Position numbers and translations under genes: made by a program. The notes under the pieces are model-generated. The model saw only the letters and a program-made list of their open reading frames with translations, did not search any database and had not been told where the DNA came from. DNA of 64,000 bases, taken from NCBI GenBank assembly GCA_963748485.1, contig CAVVJF010000009.1, positions 1 through 64,000 on the forward strand, read 5' to 3'. This DNA is from DASRWT01 sp963748485 (GTDB lineage: Bacteria > Methylomirabilota > Methylomirabilia > Rokubacteriales > CSP1-6). Positions 1 through 9,288 of this stretch are shown one piece after another; positions within the stretch are counted from its first letter, which is position 1; each line of letters opens with the position of its first letter.

Positions 1-28
1 AAGAGATCGTGCCCCGCTTCGCGCGCGG

Positions 29-388
29 TTAGCGGGAGGGCGGCGACGGAGCGGGAGTGGGGGAGTCGGAGGTGACGGTGTAGCCTCGGCGGGCCAGCTC
101 CTGGATCAGCAGGGTGGCGCTCGCGTGGCCCTGCTGCGACAGCGCGACCAGGCGGCGCGCGATCGACTGGAGCTGCGCCCGGCGCTGCTGCGCCTGCTGG
201 AGCGCGTTCTCCTGTCCCGCCCGCACCGCCTGCATCGTCCGGTGCTCGCGCTGGAGATGCCAGCCCTGGAAGCCGAACCAGATCAGCACGGCCACCACGA
301 CCAGGGCGACGGCGGGCCAGACGCCGATGGGCCGCGCGGGCGCGGGCGGCGCGGGCTCGGTTTCCAGGAGCAGCTCGTCGCTGGCCAT
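29..388 (-). CDS. small membrane protein with coiled coil, unknown function
   Basis: This 119-residue protein is not recognised as a member of a named family. An acidic/proline-rich N-terminus (1-20) is followed by one membrane helix at about residues 22-42, then a glutamine- and arginine-rich helical stretch (43-83) likely to form a coiled coil, and a proline/serine-rich tail. The ATG start lies two bases after the stop of the upstream gene, which has the same layout, so the pair is probably co-translated. This bitopic topology suggests a membrane-anchored structural or adaptor role, but nothing in the sequence fixes a function. Confidence 0.55.
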   Translation of the reverse strand: MASDELLLETEPAPPAPARPIGVWPAVALVVVAVLIWFGFQGWHLQREHRTMQAVRAGQENALQQAQQRRAQLQSIARRLVALSQQGHASATLLIQELARRGYTVTSDSPTPAPSPPSR

Positions 389-390
389 GC

Positions 391-696
391 TCAGCGCCCG
401 CGCCCGGGGCCCGGCGGCACCTGTCCCGGCGACGGCGGCACCATTCCGTGGTCAACGAGGATGGCGCGCAGGGCGGCGTCGTCGGCGCGCGCCGCGAGCG
501 CGGCGATGGCGTTGACGAGGTCGCGCTGCAGGTTGTCCAGCTGCGCGGTCTGCTGGAGGAACTGCTGACGGCCCGCGACCTCCGCCTGCAGGACGCGGTT
601 CCGCTCAAACAGCCCGAGGTCCACCACCACGAGGACGGCGGCGAGCCCCGCCGCGACCGTCACCCACGCCTGCCACTGCGCGAGACGACGTCCCAC
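391..696 (-). CDS. small membrane protein with coiled coil, unknown function
   Basis: About 101 residues, starting at a GTG at 696; the open frame extends further upstream, but that part is arginine-rich and antisense-like and overlaps the aminotransferase gene, so I reject it. One membrane helix (residues about 10-28) is followed by a polar, glutamine-rich helix (about 32-70) and a proline/glycine tail. The architecture mirrors the next gene downstream, suggesting an ancient duplication or two subunits of one assembly. Start choice is uncertain because no strong ribosome binding site is visible. Function unknown. Confidence 0.45.
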   Translation of the reverse strand: MGRRLAQWQAWVTVAAGLAAVLVVVDLGLFERNRVLQAEVAGRQQFLQQTAQLDNLQRDLVNAIAALAARADDAALRAILVDHGMVPPSPGQVPPGPGRGR

Positions 697-793
697 GCTC
701 AGCGCCCGCCGTGCTCGGCCCGCATGGCGCGGCAGCGTAGCACGCGCTCCCGCCCCTGGCAAACGCGCGGCGAACGTCTCCTCGGCAACGCAC

Positions 794-2002
794 TCACCGC
801 GCGTCGTCCGTCTGCCGTAGCGCTCGCGCGAGCCGGTGCACGCCTTCGACGATCTCCGACGGCGACGCGTAGCTGTACGCGAGGCGGACGTAGTTGCCCG
901 GGCCCGGCGTCGCGTGGAACTGACTCGCAGGCAGGATCTGGACGCCAAGCGACGCGGCCCGCGTGGCGAGCGCGTCGCTGTCGACGGCAGAGGGCAGGCG
1001 CAGCCAGAGGTAGTAGCCGCCCTGCGGCAGGTCGAAGCTCGCCTCCGGCAGGTGCTCGCGCAGCGCCCGCGCCATCACGTCGCGGTGCGCACGATATGTT
1101 GTCACCCGCTCGCGGATGTCGGGTTCGAACCGCCCCGCGCGACAGTACTCGATCAGGATCCGCTGCGTGAGAGGGCACGTGCCGCCGTCCGCCTTCATCG
1201 CCGCCATGCGTCCCACGATCTCGCGGCTCGCGCTCACCCACCCAATGCGGAGTCCGGGCGCGACGAGCTTCGCGAAGGTGCCCAGACCGATCACGCAGCC
1301 GGCGGGATCCAGAGCCTGGATGGGCGGCACCGGAGCGCCCGCGAAACGAATCCGCCGGTACGGGTCGTCTTCGAGAATCAGCATGCGGTAACGCTGCGCG
1401 AGCTCGACGAGCGCCGCGCGCCGGGCGCGGCTCAACGTCACGCCCGTCGGATTGTGGAATTCTGGAACGTCGTAGAGGAGCTTGGGCGCGGGCCGGCCCC
1501 GACGCTCGCGGTCTGCGAGGACTGTCGCAAGCTCGTCAACAATCATCCCCTCGGCATCCATGCCGACTTCCACAAAGGTGGCCTCCCAGGCGCGAAAGAC
1601 GCCCAGCGCAGACTGATATGTCGGACGCGTGACGACAATGGCATCGCCTGGATCGAGGAAGAGCTTGCAGGCGAGCTCGACGCCGTGCTTGGCGCCATTG
1701 CAGACGAGGATGTTGTCCGCGTCGACACGGATCCCCTCGCCGCCGACATACTGCGCGATCCATTCGCGCAACTCCGGCAGCCCGGGGCGCGGCGCGTACT
1801 GGAGCGCTTCCGTCCGGTACGTGACGGTCGCCCGCCGCGCGAACTCCGAGACGTCCGGCAATCCTTCGGGATACGCGTCACCCGACCCGAACATGATCAC
1901 ACCCGGCCCGTGATGGGGTTCGCCGGGCGCGAAGCGAGACGCGCGCACCGCGTAGCGTAAGGCCGGAGCTCCGTGAGTCGATCTCTCCATCGCCGATGCC
2001 AT
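794..2002 (-). CDS. PLP-dependent class I/II aminotransferase
   Basis: A 402-residue fold-type I aminotransferase of the MocR-like/2-aminoadipate transaminase group without a DNA-binding domain. Visible landmarks are HNPTG at about 183-187, DDPY at about 212-215, and the Schiff-base lysine K245 in GTFAKLVAPG, followed by the LRIGW motif. It would transfer an amino group between an amino acid and 2-oxoglutarate or pyruvate in the cytosol. I chose the ATG at 2002, preceded by an AGGGGCGGG purine run, rather than 2056, which would overlap the upstream hydrolase. Lying downstream of a polar amino acid ABC importer, it probably acts on an imported amino acid; the substrate cannot be read from sequence. 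Confidence 0.82.
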   Translation of the reverse strand: MASAMERSTHGAPALRYAVRASRFAPGEPHHGPGVIMFGSGDAYPEGLPDVSEFARRATVTYRTEALQYAPRPGLPELREWIAQYVGGEGIRVDADNILVCNGAKHGVELACKLFLDPGDAIVVTRPTYQSALGVFRAWEATFVEVGMDAEGMIVDELATVLADRERRGRPAPKLLYDVPEFHNPTGVTLSRARRAALVELAQRYRMLILEDDPYRRIRFAGAPVPPIQALDPAGCVIGLGTFAKLVAPGLRIGWVSASREIVGRMAAMKADGGTCPLTQRILIEYCRAGRFEPDIRERVTTYRAHRDVMARALREHLPEASFDLPQGGYYLWLRLPSAVDSDALATRAASLGVQILPASQFHATPGPGNYVRLAYSYASPSEIVEGVHRLARALRQTDDAR

Positions 2003-2027
2003 AGTACCCGCCCCTGAGGCGGTTTGT

Positions 2028-2777
2028 TCAGACACCGAGCGAGCGGAGAAAGGCATCCATTACCCCCTGCACCTCGGCGCGGTGGCTGCGGTTGGGGAAA
2101 TGGGGCCCGCCCGCCACCACGTGAAGACGCGCCTCCGGAATGGTCTCGGCGAGCCGCCGCGACATCGCCGCGGTGGGAAAGCGATCCGCACCGCCCGCGA
2201 TGACCTGCACCGGGCAGCGGATGCGCGCGCAGTCGGCGAGCCACTCGCCGCGCGAGTAGGTCTCGTCGAGCAGGGCGAGCAGCGAGGCCACCGAGTGGCG
2301 CCGGAGCATGGCGGTGAGCTCTGCGTAGCGCTCCGGGCGCGCCTTGAGCCGCGCGAGGGCGTCGGGGCCCATGCGGAGCACCAGGTTGGCGTCGAAGTAT
2401 TCGTCGAATCGGCCGGCGACGACGAGCGGACGGTGGGCGGCCCACCATACCTTGTCCTCCCGCGGAGGCGCGTAGGGCGGCCCGCTGATCGAGATCACCG
2501 CGCGCACGCGGGCGGGGGCGTGAACGGCCATCCACAAGGACAGGGCCGCCCCCATCGACGCGCCACCCCAGACCGCCGTCGTGACGCCGAGCCCGTCGAG
2601 CCAGGGGCCGAGGTCTTCCGCCTTGCGCGCATAGGTGTAGTCGTCCGCTCGTTCAAACTTCTCGGAGAGCCCGTGGCCGCGGGTGTCGGGCAGGAGCGCG
2701 CGAATGCGTCCCAGGAAGGGATCGAGGTCGCCCAGCATTACCGACGAGTCCTCGACGGAGCCTCCGTGTATCCACAC
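2028..2777 (-). CDS. alpha/beta-fold hydrolase
   Basis: An alpha/beta hydrolase with an HGG oxyanion motif near the N-terminus, a nucleophile elbow GASMG at about residues 72-76, a candidate acid in GGADRF and a histidine in GGPHF. The first available start is a GTG at 2777 (249 residues). However, the same frame upstream, to about 2846, still reads like the first strands of the fold (VRLHWREAGDP) and has no ATG, GTG or TTG. The true start may therefore be non-canonical and overlap the permease stop, or a base may be missing. The gene sits between amino acid permease and aminotransferase genes; substrate unknown. Confidence 0.72.
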   Translation of the reverse strand: MWIHGGSVEDSSVMLGDLDPFLGRIRALLPDTRGHGLSEKFERADDYTYARKAEDLGPWLDGLGVTTAVWGGASMGAALSLWMAVHAPARVRAVISISGPPYAPPREDKVWWAAHRPLVVAGRFDEYFDANLVLRMGPDALARLKARPERYAELTAMLRRHSVASLLALLDETYSRGEWLADCARIRCPVQVIAGGADRFPTAAMSRRLAETIPEARLHVVAGGPHFPNRSHRAEVQGVMDAFLRSLGV

Positions 2778-2844
2778 GAGAGGCGGCTTCCGGGGATCAC
2801 CCGCCTCCCGCCAGTGCAGGCGGACGCCGGAAGGCAGCCGCGTC

Positions 2845-3525
2845 TCAGGCAGGGCCCAGCCTCTTCTCCAGCGAGCGCGCGTAGCGCGACATCGAGTACG
2901 TGCAGACCCAGTACACGACGGCGATGAACAGGTAGAGCTCGAAGGGGCGGATCTCGCGGTTGTTCACCACCTGGGCGGCCTTGGTGAGGTCCATGAAGCC
3001 GATGATGGAGGCGAGCGAGGTGTCCTTGAACAGCACGATGAACTGGGTCACCAGCGAGGGGATCATGTTCTTGAGCGCCTGGGGCAGGACCACGTGGCGC
3101 ATCGTCCCGCCGGAGGACAGACCGACCGCGGTGGCCGCCTCCACCTGCCCCCGAGGCACCGACTGTATGCCCGCCCGTACGATCTCGCCGAGATACGCGG
3201 CCTCGAAGATGACGAAGGCGGTGAGGGCCACGCCGAACTCGGGGATCTTGGTGTTGAGCACGATGGGGATGATGAACCAGATCCAGAAGATCACCATGAC
3301 GAGAGGCACGCCGCGAAAGAACTCCACGTACATGGTGGCGGGGATGCGAATCCACGCCCGGCTCGACAGGCGGCCCAGGCCGATGAAGATGCCGAGGATG
3401 AAGCCGAGCACGATGGAGGGAATGGCCAGCCGCAGGGTCCCCCCCACGAAGTTGCCGAACCCGAGAAAGCCCTGGATAAGGAGGAAGTCCAGGTTGCGCC
3501 AGATGACGCCGAGGTCGAGGCTCAT
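2845..3525 (-). CDS. polar amino acid ABC transporter permease
   Basis: A 226-residue inner-membrane permease of the HisM/GlnP (PAAT) family. It has about five hydrophobic segments and the family EAA-type loop (EAATAVGLSSGGTMRHVVLPQA), which contacts the ATPase. YVEFFRGVPLVMVIFW near residues 68-83 is a typical N-terminal family motif. The ATG start overlaps the stop of the preceding permease by four bases (ATGA), so the two are translationally coupled and probably form a heterodimeric channel. It works with the binding protein at 4538-5401 and ATPase at 5429-6166 to import a polar amino acid. Confidence 0.9.
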   Translation of the reverse strand: MSLDLGVIWRNLDFLLIQGFLGFGNFVGGTLRLAIPSIVLGFILGIFIGLGRLSSRAWIRIPATMYVEFFRGVPLVMVIFWIWFIIPIVLNTKIPEFGVALTAFVIFEAAYLGEIVRAGIQSVPRGQVEAATAVGLSSGGTMRHVVLPQALKNMIPSLVTQFIVLFKDTSLASIIGFMDLTKAAQVVNNREIRPFELYLFIAVVYWVCTYSMSRYARSLEKRLGPA

Positions 3526-4244
3526 GCCCGGCGGCGTCCGCCCGTGATAAGACCGGGGATGGCGGTGCGGCGCTCGACCCAGCCCATGATGGCGGAGATG
3601 GACAGGCACAGCACGAGGTAGATGAGGGTGCCCGCGGTGAGGGCCTCGATGGCCTTCGCGGTATAGGTTTCGATCTGGCGGGTCTGGAAGGTGAGCTCGG
3701 CGACGCTGATGGTCAGCGCCACTGACGAGTTCTTGAGGAGGTTGAGCGACTCGTTGGTGCCCGGGGGAATGATGAGGCGCAGCGCGATGGGCAGGATCAC
3801 GTAGCGATAGGCCTGCACCACCGTGAGCCCCGAGGCCACCGAGGCCTCGAGCTGGGTGCGCGGGATGGACTGGATGCCCGAGCGCAGCACCTCGGAGAAG
3901 CGCGCCCCGCTGTAGACGCCCAGCGCGAACACCCCCGCCCAGAACTCGAGCCCATGGCTGAACAGCCACTCCCGCACGGGCTCCGGCAAGATCGGCGGCA
4001 CCGCGAAGTACCAGAAGAACATCCACACCAGCAGCGGCACGTTCCTGAAAAACTCCACGTAGCCGGTGGCAACCTCGCGCAGCGCCCGGTATGGCGCCGT
4101 CCGCAGCGCGCCGGACACGACGCCGAGCACCACCGCGAGGACCCACGCGCACGCGGAGAGCTCCAGCGTCGTGATGAGCCCACTGAGCAGCCACTGCCCC
4201 GACTGCCCCGTCCACAGCACGCTCCAGTCGAACCGGTAGTTCAC
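3522..4244 (-). CDS. polar amino acid ABC transporter permease
   Basis: A 240-residue PAAT-family permease, partner of the next gene. It shows YVEFFRNVPLLVWMFFWYF near residues 62-80, a run of membrane helices, and the coupling loop LEASVASGLTVVQAYRYVILP. The start is GTG at 4244. It is separated from the upstream binding-protein gene by 293 bases containing two large hairpins, which could lower permease expression relative to the binding protein. Known members carry glutamate, glutamine, arginine, histidine or cystine; this sequence does not decide which. Confidence 0.9.
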   Translation of the reverse strand: MNYRFDWSVLWTGQSGQWLLSGLITTLELSACAWVLAVVLGVVSGALRTAPYRALREVATGYVEFFRNVPLLVWMFFWYFAVPPILPEPVREWLFSHGLEFWAGVFALGVYSGARFSEVLRSGIQSIPRTQLEASVASGLTVVQAYRYVILPIALRLIIPPGTNESLNLLKNSSVALTISVAELTFQTRQIETYTAKAIEALTAGTLIYLVLCLSISAIMGWVERRTAIPGLITGGRRRA

Positions 4245-4272
4245 GGATTCTCAGCCGATCGTGAAGTCAACG

Positions 4273-4364
4273 CGCGGGCGGCGGGCAGGGCCCGGGGGCA
4301 CATCCGCTTTGCTCGGTACAGCACTCGCCGCGGACGTGCCCCCGGGCCCTGCCCGCCGCCCGCG
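4273..4364. repeat. large GC-rich hairpin 1 of an intercistronic pair
   Basis: A perfect 29-base inverted repeat (4273-4301 with 4336-4364) extends after one mismatch by five more pairs (4303-4307 with 4330-4334), leaving a 22-base loop at 4308-4329. It lies between the amino acid binding-protein gene and its permeases. The loop is the reverse complement of the loop of hairpin 2, apart from two positions. Lacking a U tract, it looks more like a REP-type mRNA-stabilising or attenuating element than a classic terminator. Confidence 0.85.
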
Positions 4365-4397
4365 ATCGCATTCGCGCCGCAGATCCGTCACCGAGAC

Positions 4398-4527
4398 CGG
4401 AGGAGGGGCAGAGGGCGAGGCCAGGGCCGGGGCCGGGGCGGGGGGCACATTCGCGGCGAATGCTGTACTGAGCAAAGCGAATGTGTCCCCCGCCCCGGCC
4501 CCGGCCTCGCCCTCTGCCCCTCCTCCG
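4398..4527. repeat. large GC-rich hairpin 2 of an intercistronic pair
   Basis: The outer arms 4398-4422 and 4503-4527 are a perfect 25-base inverted repeat. Pairing then continues almost unbroken from about 4429-4454 with 4477-4502, apart from a six-base bulge on the left arm and one G-U pair, ending in a 22-base loop (4455-4476). The loop is the inverted copy of the loop at 4308-4329. It begins 11 bases beyond the stop codon of the binding-protein gene (transcribed leftward), where it could protect that mRNA from 3' decay. Confidence 0.85.
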
Positions 4528-4537
4528 CCTCACGCCG

Positions 4538-5401
4538 CTACTTCGGCACCACCTGGTAAATCATGAACGACCGCACCGCCGCGCTCATGGGATACGGCAG
4601 CTCGCCCTTGGCGCCGAACCACTTGTCGTAGATCTCGAAGTACTTCCCGGACTCGATGCCTTCCATGAGCCCGGCGTTCACGACCGCGCGGAAGTCGGCG
4701 TCGCCCTTCCGCATCGCCATGCCGTAGGGCTCATAGGAGAAGAACTCGCCAACGATGTCCCACTGGCCGGGGTTCGGAGCCTTGGACTTCAGCCCGGCGA
4801 GTTGGATGCCGTCGTTGGTGTAGGCGTCCACCTGACCCTGCAAGAGGGCCTGGAAGGCGGCCGGCTGATCGGGGAACTCGCGGAGTTGCGCCTTGGGCGC
4901 CTTCTCGCGGATGATGCGCGCGTTGGTCGAGCCCTGCTGGGCGGCGACGCGCTTGCCGTCGATGCTCTGGATCCCCTTAAGGGGGCTCCCCTTCTTCACG
5001 AGGAACTGCGCCCCCGTGACGAAGAAGGTGATGGAGAAGTCCACGCTCTCCCGCCGCGTCCGCGTGTCCGTCATCGTCCCCGCGATGAGATCGACAGCGT
5101 TCGACGTGAGGAGGGGGATGCGGGTCGGCGGGGTCGACTCCTTCTTCTCGACCTTGATGGGCTTGCCGATCTTCTTCTCGATGGCGGGCTTGACGAGCTC
5201 CTCCACGAGGTCGATGGAGAAGCCCACCCACTCGTTCTTGGCGTTGACGTAGGCGAAGGGCGGCGAGCCCGTGCGCGTCCCGATAGTCAGCACGCCGGAC
5301 TGGGTGATCTTCTCGAGGGTGCCGGCCGTCTGCGCGGGCGCGGGGGCGACCCCCGCGGCGAGAACGACGAGGGCGAGCACCAGGGCCAATACCGTCTTCA
5401 T
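4538..5401 (-). CDS. polar amino acid ABC transporter substrate-binding protein
   Basis: A 287-residue periplasmic binding protein of SBP family 3. The N-terminal hydrophobic stretch ending PAPAQ (residues 1-24) is a signal peptide. LTIGTRTGSPPFAYVN and GFSIDLVEELV are the typical first-lobe motifs, and DLIAGTMTDTRTRRESVDFS the hinge region that contacts the amino acid. The start at 5401 is preceded by an AAGGAGG ribosome binding site. It delivers substrate to the permeases encoded downstream after the two hairpins. Ligand specificity cannot be assigned. Confidence 0.9.
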   Translation of the reverse strand: MKTVLALVLALVVLAAGVAPAPAQTAGTLEKITQSGVLTIGTRTGSPPFAYVNAKNEWVGFSIDLVEELVKPAIEKKIGKPIKVEKKESTPPTRIPLLTSNAVDLIAGTMTDTRTRRESVDFSITFFVTGAQFLVKKGSPLKGIQSIDGKRVAAQQGSTNARIIREKAPKAQLREFPDQPAAFQALLQGQVDAYTNDGIQLAGLKSKAPNPGQWDIVGEFFSYEPYGMAMRKGDADFRAVVNAGLMEGIESGKYFEIYDKWFGAKGELPYPMSAAVRSFMIYQVVPK

Positions 5402-5428
5402 GCGTTGCCTCCTTGGAGCGTGGGTGCG

Positions 5429-6166
5429 TTAGTGGGACAGGATCTTGGACAGAAAATCCTTCGTGCGCTCCGAGCGGGGCGCGGCGAAGAACGACTCCGG
5501 CGGTTGCACCTCCACGATCTGGCCGGCGTCCATGAATACGACCCGATGTGCGACCCGCCGGGCGAAGCCCATCTCGTGGGTCACCACCATCATGGTCATG
5601 CCCTCGCGAGCGAGGTCCGTCATGACCTCGAGTACCTCGTTGATCATCTCGGGATCGAGCGCCGAAGTGGGCTCGTCGAACAGCATGATCTTCGGTTGCA
5701 TGGCGAGCGCGCGCGCAATGGCCACGCGCTGCTGCTGGCCGCCCGACAGGTTGGCCGGATACTTGTCGGCCTTGTCGGGAATGCGCACGCGGTCGAGCAG
5801 GGCGCGCGCGATCTTTTCGGCCTCCGCCCCCGTGAGCCCCTTCACCTTCACGGGGGCGAGGGTGATGTTCTGGAGCACCGTCATGTGCGGGAAGAGGTTG
5901 AAGGCCTGGAACACCATCCCCACCTCGGCGCGCAGGCGGGAAACATCCATGTCGGCGGCGGTCACCGATCGGCCGTGCACGCGGATCTCGCCCTTCTGGA
6001 TCGGCTCCAGCCGGTTGACGCAGCGGATGAGCGTGCTCTTGCCCGAGCCGGACGGCCCGCACACCACGATCACCTCGCCGGCGGCGACCTCCAGGCTCAC
6101 CCCCGCGAGGACGTGGAGCGGTCCAAACCACTTGTCGACGTCGCGAAACTCGATCGCGGAGGCCAT
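5429..6166 (-). CDS. polar amino acid ABC transporter ATP-binding protein
   Basis: A 245-residue GlnQ/HisP-type ATPase. Walker A is GPSGSGKST (about 38-46), the Q-loop lies in VFQAFNLFPH, the signature is LSGGQQQR, and Walker B plus D-loop is IMLFDEPTSALDPE, followed by the H-loop VVTHEMGF. It energises the PAAT importer encoded by the next three genes. It starts one base after the stop of the biotin carrier gene, so the carboxylase genes and the importer probably share a transcript. Confidence 0.93.
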   Translation of the reverse strand: MASAIEFRDVDKWFGPLHVLAGVSLEVAAGEVIVVCGPSGSGKSTLIRCVNRLEPIQKGEIRVHGRSVTAADMDVSRLRAEVGMVFQAFNLFPHMTVLQNITLAPVKVKGLTGAEAEKIARALLDRVRIPDKADKYPANLSGGQQQRVAIARALAMQPKIMLFDEPTSALDPEMINEVLEVMTDLAREGMTMMVVTHEMGFARRVAHRVVFMDAGQIVEVQPPESFFAAPRSERTKDFLSKILSH

Positions 6167-6167
6167 G

Positions 6168-6661
6168 CTACTCGATAACGACGAGCACGTCGCCCGGGTT
6201 CACCGCCTGCCCGACCTGCACCCGGATCTCCTTGACGACCCCCGCCCCGGAGGCCCGGAACTCGTTCTCCATCTTCATGGCCTCGAGGATGACGAGCCCG
6301 TCGCCCGCCTGTACCCGCTGGCCCACCGCGACTTCGACCAGCACCACCCGCCCCGGCATCGGGGCCTTGAGCACCTGCCCGCTCGCCCCCGCGGTGCCGC
6401 CGCGGGTGCGAATCAGATAGCGCGTCTCCTCCTCCACACGGATCCGGTACGTTTCGCCATCCACGTGCACCACCGCGAGCCCGTCCGACTCGGTGACGTC
6501 GGCCACCGTGGACGCGCCGTCGATGACGAGCGACCAGAGCCCCTCCCCCACCGCCCGCGCGTCGACGTCGAGCGTCGCCCCCTCCAGGCGCACCCGGTAG
6601 TGTCCCCCCTGGCCCTCCACCTCGATGGGAACGACGGCGCCGTCGAGCTCCGCCTCGAACT

Positions 6662-6665
<4 letters not shown>
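6168..6665 (-). CDS. biotin carboxyl carrier protein of an acyl-CoA carboxylase
   Basis: A 165-residue protein whose C-terminal half (about 98-165) is a biotinyl/lipoyl hammerhead domain with the biotinylation motif EAMKMEN; K121 is the biotinylated lysine. The N-terminal 90 residues form a beta-rich region like the linker (BT) domain that precedes the carrier domain in propionyl- and methylcrotonyl-CoA carboxylase alpha chains. Its ATG overlaps the biotin carboxylase stop by four bases. The protein therefore looks like a split alpha subunit. No carboxyltransferase gene is present here, so the acyl-CoA substrate is unknown. Confidence 0.87.
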
Positions 6666-8161
<1,496 letters not shown>

Positions 8162-8169
8162 GACCCGAG

Positions 8170-8178
8170 ATGATAGCA
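8170..8178 (-). promoter_or_regulatory. extended -10 promoter element (TGCTATCAT) for the carboxylase operon
   Basis: On the minus strand this reads TGCTATCAT, matching the TGnTATAAT extended -10. A TTGCCG -35-like hexamer sits 18 bases upstream (8194-8199). The predicted start point, about 6-7 bases downstream, falls beside the GTG at 8161, implying a leaderless or nearly leaderless mRNA. Confidence 0.45.
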
Positions 8179-8219
8179 GGCGCAGCACGGACGCGGCAAC
8201 GCGGCAGCGCCCCCCGCCA

Positions 8220-9239
8220 TCAGGGGCCCAGCTGCTTCAGCGCGTCCTCGAGGAAGGAGGTATCCACCACGTCCTTCACGGGAAGCGCCTCCTTCATGAA
8301 GCCGTGGGTGACCCACCACTTGATCTGCCTGTCGATGTCCGGCACGAGCAGGCGGCCGTTGCGGTCCTGATAGGGGAAGCCGAGCTTGATGATCTCCGGC
8401 TTCGCCCCCGTGTAGCGCGCGGTGATGTCGACGACCTCCTCGTAGCCGGCGCCGGGCGCCACGCGGCCGTCCTTCTGCACGAGGGCGGCGTCGTAGTAGT
8501 GGCGGGACGCCTTGGCGTAGCCCTTCATGAAGGCCACCGCCTTCGCGCGGTCCGCGGCGAAGGCTTTCGAGTAGAAGATCGCCGCGATTTGCCAGGGATA
8601 GAGATCGCCGGCCCAGGCGACGATCTTGCCGAAGCCCTGCGCCTCCGTCGCGCCCGGGAAGGGCTGGGGCACGAGGATGGCATCCACCTGCTTGCCCTTG
8701 AGCGCTTCCACCGTCGCCGGCATGGCCTGCAGCGGCACGATGCGCACGTCGGCGAGCGCGAGCCCTTCCTTCTCGAGGATGTTCCCGATGTGGAAGTGAA
8801 AGGTTGAGCCGAGCTGGGTCACGCCGATGGTGCGGCCCTTGAGGTCGCGGATCGACTTCACCTTGCCGGACTCCCACAGCTCCTTCTGGACGACGATGCC
8901 GACGAGCGGGAAGCCGGGCCACTCCCGGCCCTTGTCCGCCACGATCCAGAGCTTCTCGCCCTGCAGCACGATGTTGTAGAGCGCGGCGGTGAGACCGGTG
9001 GCGCCGACGTCGAGCTGGCCTGTGGCGAGCGCCGTCGCGATGGGGGCCGCCGCCTGGAAGTACACGAGCTCCGGCTCGACACCGAATTCCTTGAAGAAGC
9101 CCTTCTCCACGCCGACGAAGATGGGCGCCGAGGACGTCAGCTTCAGGACGCCGACCTTGACCTTGGTCTGCGCCGGCGCGGCCTCGGCGGAGAGAAGGAG
9201 CAGGACACCCAGCACGACGACGGCGAACAGGCGCGGCAT
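8220..9239 (-). CDS. NitT/TauT-type ABC transporter substrate-binding protein
   Basis: A 339-residue periplasmic binding protein of the SsuA/ThiY/TauA-like superfamily. Residues 1-23 form a signal peptide (hydrophobic core ending AAPAQ). The mature protein has the family features KVGVLKLTSSAPIFVGVEKGFF and GQLDVGATGL. The ATG at 9239 is preceded by a strong AAAGGAGG site, so the longer open frame to 9353 is rejected. It feeds the permease and ATPase encoded upstream (9289-10865). Ligands in this family include sulfonates, nitrate, pyrimidine precursors and aromatic acids; the neighbouring monooxygenase hints at an organosulfur or other oxidisable substrate. Confidence 0.87.
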   Translation of the reverse strand: MPRLFAVVVLGVLLLLSAEAAPAQTKVKVGVLKLTSSAPIFVGVEKGFFKEFGVEPELVYFQAAAPIATALATGQLDVGATGLTAALYNIVLQGEKLWIVADKGREWPGFPLVGIVVQKELWESGKVKSIRDLKGRTIGVTQLGSTFHFHIGNILEKEGLALADVRIVPLQAMPATVEALKGKQVDAILVPQPFPGATEAQGFGKIVAWAGDLYPWQIAAIFYSKAFAADRAKAVAFMKGYAKASRHYYDAALVQKDGRVAPGAGYEEVVDITARYTGAKPEIIKLGFPYQDRNGRLLVPDIDRQIKWWVTHGFMKEALPVKDVVDTSFLEDALKQLGP

Positions 9240-9267
9240 GGCGCCTCCTTTGATGAGTCGTTGGCCT

Positions 9268-9276
9268 ACCGTATCA
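9268..9276 (-). promoter_or_regulatory. possible extended -10 element (TGATACGGT)
   Basis: On the minus strand TGATACGGT lies 29 bases upstream of the binding-protein start, in the short gap after the permease gene. It fits the TGnTAnnnT pattern seen at other candidate promoters here and could give the binding protein extra expression. No convincing -35 hexamer is seen. Confidence 0.3.
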
Positions 9277-9288
9277 CGCGGTCGCCCG

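Noticed and set aside
794..2002. The aminotransferase as the missing 2-aminoethylphosphonate transaminase
   Set aside because: It is of the MocR-like class I/II type, 47 kb from the phosphonate genes, on the other strand and inside an amino acid uptake operon.
4261..4566. Several open frames across the twin hairpins
   Set aside because: They translate the GC-rich inverted repeats into proline/arginine/alanine repeats on both strands, with no ribosome binding site or domain. The DNA structure explains them.
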